DNA from: Malaya genurostris
Taxonomy: Eukaryota > Arthropoda > Insecta > Diptera > Culicidae
Direction of reading: 5' to 3'
DNA length: 64,000 nt
Assembly (NCBI RefSeq): GCF_030247185.1
Contig: NC_080571.1
Location: forward strand, 249,647,771-249,711,770
Shown here: piece after piece, positions 57,386 through 64,000 of the stretch
How positions within the stretch are numbered: the first letter of the stretch is position 1
How the letters are laid out: each line of letters opens with the position of its first letter
Translations under genes and position numbers: made by a program
The notes under the pieces: generated by a model
Database searches by the model: none
The model's input: the letters and a program-made list of their open reading frames with translations, nothing else
Told to the model about the DNA's origin: nothing

Positions 57386-60282
57386 ATAGTAAAAATTATA
57401 AACCAAAGGGTTGACAGTGAGCAATATCAACTAATTAAACTCGAGAGGAATAACTTTTCAAACGTTAATTAGTATCAAGAACCTTTGTTATTATAATATC
57501 CTTTGGAAAATTTGTACTCATTTCACTCCACTGCCATTCTACATACGCGACATACGATCGATACATTATTATTTAGTGCTTTGCGAAGATCGAGACGCTT
57601 AGTATGTCAAAACCGATAGTTTTGTAGAACGTGAACACCACATGTATATCGGATTCACACCGAACGACTTTTTCGCTATTTCGATCCGGTCGATCAGTAA
57701 TGCATCACAGCCAGTAGAACGAAGGGAGATGTGCAGCGTCCTGCGAAACCTTGTCGGAATATTGCCTCATGCCGTAAGCGCACTCAAGGTCAATCGAATG
57801 AGCATGCCACCGCGGCAGTAGGCTTATTGCATTCGTCTGTGCCACTAGGCGACTCGATGCGAAGGTGGAACGCTCCCATTCTTGGTGCACTTAGCACTTT
57901 AGCAGCGTCGGTTGAGTCCCGTAAAGGGAAAAAAAAAACGATCCAAGCTAAATGCGTTCCGTGGCTAACTCTAAGACAACCATTCGGTGTCGTCAGTTGG
58001 TAGGTGCTGATGAGGTCGCTTTCGTAGTTGGATCAATTGAAGGAGCACTCATAAAGCGGAATTTATTTGATTTTTCGAAATAATTAATGGGACAACATTT
58101 GCTACAGTGAGCGACAGTACGGCGTCGAAGGGGTTGATTAAAATCATTTTATTTTGATCCCATCTCCCCCGTCATACGAACGAATGTGTTGTGTTGACTC
58201 GGTGGTGGTGTTTTTCGAATGCCAAGTCGAGTGTCAACTGACCGTTGGAAAGCCTCAGCGTCAACCCCCGACTTTCGAGTGTTCTCCGTTAGAGGCTTGG
58301 TGATGCATTGAAACAAAGCGAAGAAATAGTGGCTGCCATTAAATATGAAAGATAATCACATTAAATCGAATATCATTTGTAATTGATTAGTGTGAGGAAA
58401 CACCGAAGAAGCGTTACATTGTACCGGCTACTAACGGGTTCCAATCCAAGTAAGAAACGAACTGGATTACCGGGGACGGGTAATGAATGACCCAGGTTGA
58501 ATGTCATCATCAGAGAAACTGGTTGACGGAGCACGGGCAAACAATTTATTAGCTGTCAAGACAGGACGAAACGACTACTGCCATTCGATTCCCACGATGG
58601 AGACAAAATAAAAGCGACTGCGTGTCCGTGATTCAGCGTTGGGTTATGATCAAATAAGGGTACGGTGCATTATTTAAACAAAATAATGAAAATCCATGCT
58701 AATATACGGTCAAATAAATATTTCGGAAAGTCGATTCAATGTTAACGTTGCAACCTATTTAACCCCGGGTAGAAATCATATGGTTAAACATTTTTAATCA
58801 ATTAGTATCAATCTTCTTTCTCCTGCTGTTGCGCGTGATCTGCAGGGGTCGGAGTTCCATCAAATCAACTAATTTATGCGACGATTGTGAGCAAAATTTT
58901 CTTATCATTGTGCTCAAATCTAGTCTTTAAACTGGCTGCGGTCTCGCAATCTTATCGCTGCGGTTTCACAATTTTAAGGATTTTTTTTGTTTCTTATAAA
59001 AGACAAATTATTCATGAAATAAAATTGACATCAATTGTGCGTTGATGCTGTCCGGTAGCATTAGTCAACTTCCGTCCTTGAAAAATGTTTGCGGACATTT
59101 TTTTTAATAATGATGAGCATTTTTAGTCTACTGTTTGTAAGCATTTTTTAAATTCTTAGATTTAACCACTACGATTACCAAGAATTGAACCAGCATTTCA
59201 TTTATCGATCAGTTCCAAGGCCATTAACATGTGAACTTGAAACTTGTTTTGGGTTTCTATTCTCTGAATGCACCACAGCCGTAGATGGTCTATCAAAATA
59301 TGTAACGTAACCGGTCAACCATTGTTACATATGTTAATTGGCGCGTGCGACCTACTTTTGCGTCACAGAAAACAAAATGCAATTCAGGTAAATTTCAGGT
59401 GTTTTCCTTTGTTAGGGGCTCAACCGGAAACGATTTGTGGTGTCAGTAGAAACAGTTGCAGTCTTCCATCAGGGCGCAATTCGACTACAATACCACTGGA
59501 ATTGAAGGCCAAGCTCTACACCGGAATGTAGTACCTGAGACACTCAATCCTGCATTGAGACGCGTGTCCCCCAGTGGCCTTGACGGTCAGCGTGCGGTGT
59601 GAGGTAGCAGTGAAGTGTTGAAGTTGGATCGTGGTTTTCGGCCGGAAACCCCATTGATTCGTTAACCCCAAAGATCAAAAGGGGAGGAGGAGGCATGATT
59701 TAAGTTGTCAAGTCGATATTGATATTAGCAAAAAGTTACAACATAGTGCCTTTGTTCGAGATTAAATCTGTCCCGTCGACTGCATGCAACCGAACCAAAT
59801 CGGCTCAGCTTTTGAAAGATATTGATTGCGGGACGATAATTTTCCCCTCCGTTGTGATATTCATATTCGTATAAGGTGCCGCCTTAGTCAGGAAGCTGTT
59901 ATTGATTTCTTCCTAGTAATAAAATGCAGGATTAAAAATCGAACGCAAAACTTGTCGCAATTTGGTGCGAATTGGTGTGAAATTTTGAAAATTTGGAGGC
60001 ATAGCTAATGGATTCATTTCATAATTATGGTTGGATCAAAACCAAATCCCTCCGGCTTGTTATTGCAGATGCAGGCAAGGCATTAGTCCAAAAAATCGGC
60101 TGTTGTTTTCCGAACAGACAGATCTTGTTGTCGCTATGCTTGTTGGATAGTAACTTTGCACGTCAGCCTCTGTGATGAATTAGCTGCTCAGGGAATGATA
60201 CTTAGAAATACTTAGAAATAAATTATTCTGCATTAGTTTCGTGAGTATAGGCTAGTTCCAAATTAATTTTAAACATTTATAA
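57386..60282. other. Unassigned sequence with GC-richer blocks
   Basis: Blocks at 57,700-58,300 and 59,260-59,680 are GC-richer, with CpG, and open by chance in several frames. No translation resembles a known protein. Intronic control regions are possible. The rest is AT-rich. Confidence 0.3.
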
Positions 60283-60636
60283 ACTGTCTGGCACAAAATT
60301 AGACACACAAGAACGGTCGCCAAATAATGCTCCCTCATTCTGTTCAAACGATCTGAAAACGCCTGCATTTTTCTCAAGATGATGCTTATTACATTTCATA
60401 CTATCGATGCAACTGTTCATTTTTAAAACCTGTAAATTTTTCAGCAACATGGTAATTAATTCGATATTTTTCTTTCTTCATGCCCAATACTTTTAATTCC
60501 AAAAGGATTCTCAAAAGAGGTGTGTGAGGTTAGTCTGACATAATGGCAGCCAGGGACGGCGAAACTTGTTAATCTCGGGTGGGTAATTTTACATACAGGG
60601 GAGTTCCTAAATTATAATGGAAAGGTTTTAGTCTTA

Positions 60637-61134
60637 AGGTAGCGCTTCGCCGTGGTCAGGTGGAGTTCGCTGCCTATCCCGTGGATTTAAGCACTTTACC
60701 CAAAATTGTGAGAATACGGGGAAGAAAACGGGAATTCCAAGAACATACGATTCTAGGTAATTAATTTTTCTATTGATCCGTATATAAATTGTGTCTGATA
60801 AACTTTTTCATCGAAAGATTTCGTGCGAGTAGTATAAATAAATGAGTTTTTCCTTATTTTTTCGCACGCACGAGTTGTTAATAACGAGAAAAGGAAAAAA
60901 GAAAACAAAATGAATAACCAAACTTTACCGAAATCTCGCGAAAGAAATGCTTTCTAACTGATATTTTTCGACAAATGCATAGTAAATTTTTTTATCTACA
61001 ATCGTATGTTTTTGATTTTTCGTGAATCGGGTTAGTATTGGAGATATTTTCAATTTAAGATGAAATTTCGGCGACATAGCAAAAGGAAGCATTGAGTTGC
61101 CTCGCTTCAACATGACAACGGCGAAGCGCTACCT
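60637..61134. mobile_element. Tc1/mariner-type MITE, 498 bp, TA-flanked
   Basis: AGGTAGCGCTTCGCCGT at 60,637-60,653 is perfectly inverted at 61,118-61,134; similarity continues a few bases further in. TA flanks both sides (60,635-60,636 and 61,135-61,136). It has no transposase. It sits within the decayed ITmD37E element, so it inserted later. Confidence 0.8.
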
Positions 61135-61136
61135 TA

Positions 61137-61870
61137 AAGTCATTTGTTACTTCGAGACAGAATAACGGATACGGCCGCCCGCCACTTTGTCGAAGTCGGT
61201 GCTTTGAAATTTCCCGGTATTTTTCAATTGATTTAAATTCCGAGCAATTCGGGGGATTCATTTGCTCAAGGACAATATTATTGGGAGCATATCACTCCAG
61301 AACATTGAATAGTGGCAGCTATCTAAATCGACCTAAAAGATGACACTGTATGCTTTTGGATTAAAACCAATACATGCTTTTTAAGGCATTCTTAATTGTA
61401 AACTTGGGATATCATCGTCAAGGATGTGCCGAATGGTTCCGTTTTAAGGCCACAACTTCAAATCCATAGCCACACGACTTTCTTTGCGAACTTGTTGGAG
61501 AATACGAACTTGAATTTTTACGAAACACCCTCAAGTCAAGTCGCGATGTTAAAAAACTTTTGACAGGAAAGTTACTTAAAATCGAGATTAACGTATGTTT
61601 CGTCATCAATCAAAGTAAAGTCCAGGTGTTTCATCAAAGCCCACCAAAAGCTTTTAACGCATTTTGCCCACGGAGTTCTGCTTCGTGTGTCCGTATGGTT
61701 CCGGTTCAGATTTATACGTGCAATAGTCTAGAAATACGACTGACACCCAGTTGAAAAAATATGGTTTTGAGAGAAAGCCGAGAAAGTTTTTATGCGTGAC
61801 TAATCGTGCCTGGGTGTGCACCGTTCCTCCTTTTTCTAGCAACTTTTCGGCCGCGTGTACCTTCAGGACT
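61137..61870 (-). pseudogene. ITmD37E transposase fossil
   Basis: The minus strand holds, in broken frames, LLEKGGTVHTQARLVTHKNF (N-terminal part), a MTKHTLISI remnant at 61,600 that lies where MDDETYV is expected, and MNPPNCSEFKSIEKYREISK at 61,261, the last catalytic block with its glutamate. The second aspartate block (FWFDLDSCHY) can be guessed in a third frame near 61,340. Frameshifts and stops are frequent; non-functional. Confidence 0.7.
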
Positions 61871-61959
61871 AATTCTACATAATTTCTAATATTTTTTGAA
61901 AATTGTTTGGAAGAACCTGACTTTAATACAAAGTTCCTGTGTACGTAAATTTCGGTACC

Positions 61960-62110
61960 GTAGAAGTGCGTGTACTTGATTTCCTTAGCGGGTCACTAAT
62001 AGTTGAATTCGAAAGGATGCGGAGAGATTGTTTTTAGTAGAAAGAACAGTGTGGCGTAATTTCTTTCCTGGTGCCCGAAACGACTTTTAGTTAATGTAAT
62101 AGCTGTCCTT
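61960..62110 (+). pseudogene. LINE ORF1 scrap
   Basis: GTAGAAGTGCGTGTACTTGA matches ATAGAAGTGCGTGTGCATGA of ORF1 copy A (6,235). After a frameshift VWRNFFPGARNDF matches KWKNFFPGILSDV. It ends before the zinc knuckle. Confidence 0.65.
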
Positions 62111-62575
62111 ATAAAACGCTGGTAATTTACTAGAATTAACTAAATATATGCTATTTCCGTATACAACATGTTCATTACGGGAAACGCTGCGCTGAGACTA
62201 CGGAAAAGTCAACTTCAACTACTAGGGAGACATAAAAAAGTTATTTATTTAGGGGTTTTGGTACCACTAGGGCTCCGGTTTTGTGCATATAACTCATTCT
62301 TAGTTTTACATTTCGCCTTTGGCCCATCAGTGCAGTTTACCAATGCTACCATTTCTGCACGCTTTATGAATAGTGACATGGAGCAAAATTCAGCCAAAAC
62401 AGTTTTCATTGAGCTTCAACAGAAACGGCATAAGGTGATCTGGAGACATTCAGTGTAGTAAGTTCCATCATTGATGAAGCCTGCTGTGAAGAAATTTTCA
62501 TTTCTCATTCTACATGTGCAAGTAGTCTACCGAATGAGGTATTTTGATGAGAATTTCTTCTTGTCGAAATTATCA
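62111..62575. other. Unassigned stretch with a 96-codon plus frame
   Basis: The frame at 62,168-62,458 begins with ATG but resembles no family I know and sits among repeats. I do not call it a gene. Confidence 0.25.
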
Positions 62576-62780
62576 AGTAAAGTCTTGGCATTACATTCCT
62601 TTTGTAAAATTTGGTCTTTCTGTTTCAACAGACTTCGCAGCTGATTCTTAGCGTACAGAATCATTACATAGCTAGTACTACAATTCTACTGATATTATGA
62701 ATTCTTCCCGGTCAGGACTCGAACATATGATAATTGGCTCCTGAATTGGCTTGTAAGACCAGACGCATTGATACGCCAAC
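62576..62780 (-). repeat. tRNA-derived SINE, family A, minus-strand copy
   Basis: Read on the minus strand: GGTCTTACAAGCCAATTCAG, the B box GTTCGAGTCCTGACC, body CTGCGAAGTCTGTTGAAACA, tail GGAATGTAATGCCAAGACT. Same order as at 4.6 kb. Confidence 0.75.
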
Positions 62781-63052
62781 TCGAACGGCTGCTCGGCCAT
62801 CCATGGAAGTTGACCATCAATGTTAACTTCCCTCTCTGAGCAGCCTAGATAGCCGTGTAGTGTCGGTAGCGGTTTCCCAACTGCTAAGAATAACGCTACG
62901 GTCCACCTGTACCGGTGGTATAAGTCCACCAAACAGGTAAGCCGTGTGGCATCCGGCGGAATTATTTTTTACCAAGAATTGATCCACTGGTTTCCTATTC
63001 CATGTCGTAAAAGGCCACAAAAATAGGAACTCCTAAGTCAAGGTGTATTTCC
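62781..63052. other. Unassigned stretch between SINE and LINE
   Basis: GGAAGTTGACC...GTTAACTTCC makes a small hairpin at 62,805-62,833. The GC-moderate text that follows may be part of another repeat, but I cannot name it. Confidence 0.25.
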
Positions 63053-64000
63053 GTGCCGATGGCTGAATGGCTGCAGGAGGTTAAACATTGCAGTCGTGAA
63101 CGGAATATCTTGGGTTTTTCCCTTACTGGATACACGCAATGCTTAGCAATCAACTTCTTTGATCATCGCTTCGGTAGGCCAGAGATTAGAAAGCTGAGTG
63201 TCTGTGGGTGTCCTCAAGGTGGTGTACTATCCCCACTTTTATGGAACCTAGTCGCTGATGGTTTGTTAAGGAGACTTTATAACCTTGGATTTCCGACTTA
63301 TGGTTTTGCCGACGATTATCATATATTGATGACCGGTATAAGCATTAACACTCTCTTTGATTTAATGCAGCAAGCCCTGCGATCTGTTGAACAATGGTGT
63401 TGTCAGGTTTGGATTATCTGTAAATCCGGGCAAAACATCAATGGTGCTTTTCACTCATCGTAGGATAATTACAGGAGCTCGTCCGTTGCAGTTCTTTGGT
63501 TCAGGGGTCACTGTGGTCGATCAAGTTAAATACGTCGGGGTTATTCTTGACTCAAAACTGAATTGGTCTGCTCACATTGATTTCAGGATTAAAAGAGCTT
63601 GCATGGCTTTCGGCCAATGCAGACGAGCTTTTGGAAAATCATGGGGACTCAAACCCAGATATATTCATTGGATCTACACAACTATCGTTAGACCAATTTT
63701 AGCATATGGATGTCTTGTATGGTGGCAGAAAGGAGAAGTCGCGACAGTTCAGTCAAAGCTAAATCATCTCCAAAGGATGGTCCTAATGGCGATGACAGGA
63801 GCATTCACGACAACTCCTTCTGCTGCTCTAGAGGCGCTACTGTGCATTAAACCACTACATGTGTTCCTAAAACAAGAAGCATTATCTTGTGCATACCGTC
63901 TTAGGGTTACAGGGCTTTGGAACAGTAACCCATTAGAATATGCTACCAGTCACACTCGCTTGTGGTCTCAAATGTTTCCGTGGGATGAGTATTTACTCGC
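63053..64000 (+). pseudogene. LINE ORF2 reverse transcriptase, 5'-truncated, continues past the window
   Basis: Reverse transcriptase of a non-LTR retrotransposon, which would copy element RNA at the nicked target. The frame from 63,053 contains GCPQGGVLSPLLWNLVADGL and the catalytic box YGFADDYHIL (FADD, codons at about 63,305-63,316). One extra T in CAGGTTTGG near 63,408 shifts the frame. The reading then continues as GLSVNPGKTSMVLFTHRR, YVGVILDSKLNW, TIVRPILAYGCLVWW and TTPSAALEALLCIKPLHVFL, open to the window edge. The endonuclease and RT fingers are missing upstream. The style fits the I/R1/LOA group. It is not the same element as the one at 18.4 kb, which represents a later part of ORF2. 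Confidence 0.85.

Larger units (their letters stand above)
60283..61870 (-). mobile_element. Decayed ITmD37E element (extent approximate)
   Basis: AACTGTCTGGCACAAAATTA at 60,285, after a TA, resembles the ITmD37E terminus AAGACTGTCCCAGAAAATTT. Transposase remains lie to its right on the minus strand, in the same relative order as at 43 kb. The other terminus is not recognisable. A separate TA-flanked MITE interrupts it. Confidence 0.5.

Noticed and set aside
1..64000. CRISPR arrays, bacterial operons, rRNA genes
   Set aside because: No regularly spaced repeats, no ribosome-binding-site-led gene runs and no rRNA-like sequence; the content is eukaryotic.

Overview
The window looks like non-coding DNA from a culicine mosquito, of Aedes or a related genus. 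This rests on the interspersed repeats: a family with the GGCCCGGAGGGCC block and ends in TTTAATCCACCTAG / GCCTTTCTCATA, tRNA-derived SINEs, several ITmD37E (DD37E) transposons, and I/R1/LOA-type LINEs. The sequence is AT-rich, eukaryotic and repeat-dense. I found no host protein-coding gene that I can name. Every recognisable protein remnant comes from a transposable element.

Layout. 0-5 kb: end of a mosquito repeat, then mostly unassigned sequence with GC-richer, possibly regulatory blocks, and a SINE at 4.6 kb. 5.8-6.8 kb: 5' end and ORF1 of a non-LTR retrotransposon with an apparent internal Inr+DPE promoter. 7.6-7.9 kb: a hairpin-rich MITE. 9.5-10.7 kb: a GC-richer block. 10.85-10.95 kb: a minus-strand recursive-splice-like site. 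14.4-16.9 kb: SINE, hAT MITE with an 8-bp target duplication, and a foldback element. 18.4-19.9 kb: a 5'-truncated LINE insertion with an open RNase H region and a clear target-site duplication. 20-25 kb: MITEs. 26.7-28.9 kb: an apparently exact 1,091-bp tandem duplication. 29-33 kb: diverged MITE copies. 34.8-36.7 kb: a piggyBac-like TTAA element with a mariner fossil inside. 38.9 kb: a second minus-strand recursive-splice-like site. 42.8-56.9 kb: two tandem, near-identical 7.04-kb units, each holding an ITmD37E element nested in a mariner fossil, two older ITmD37E fossils and a LINE ORF1. 60-62 kb: another ITmD37E fossil split by a TA-flanked MITE, plus an ORF1 scrap. 63 kb to the end: reverse transcriptase of a LINE that runs off the window.

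The most interesting host signal is the pair of minus-strand sites at 10,909/10,910 and 38,954/38,955. Each joins a strong branchpoint, polypyrimidine tract and CAG directly to a good GTRAGT-like or GTACGT donor. Each is followed 58 or 57 nt later by a second GTAAGT donor. This is the architecture of recursive splicing (a ratchet point plus an RS-exon). It suggests that much of the window lies inside one very long intron of a gene read on the minus strand. That is inference from sequence only. The two tandem duplications may be real recent events or assembly artefacts.
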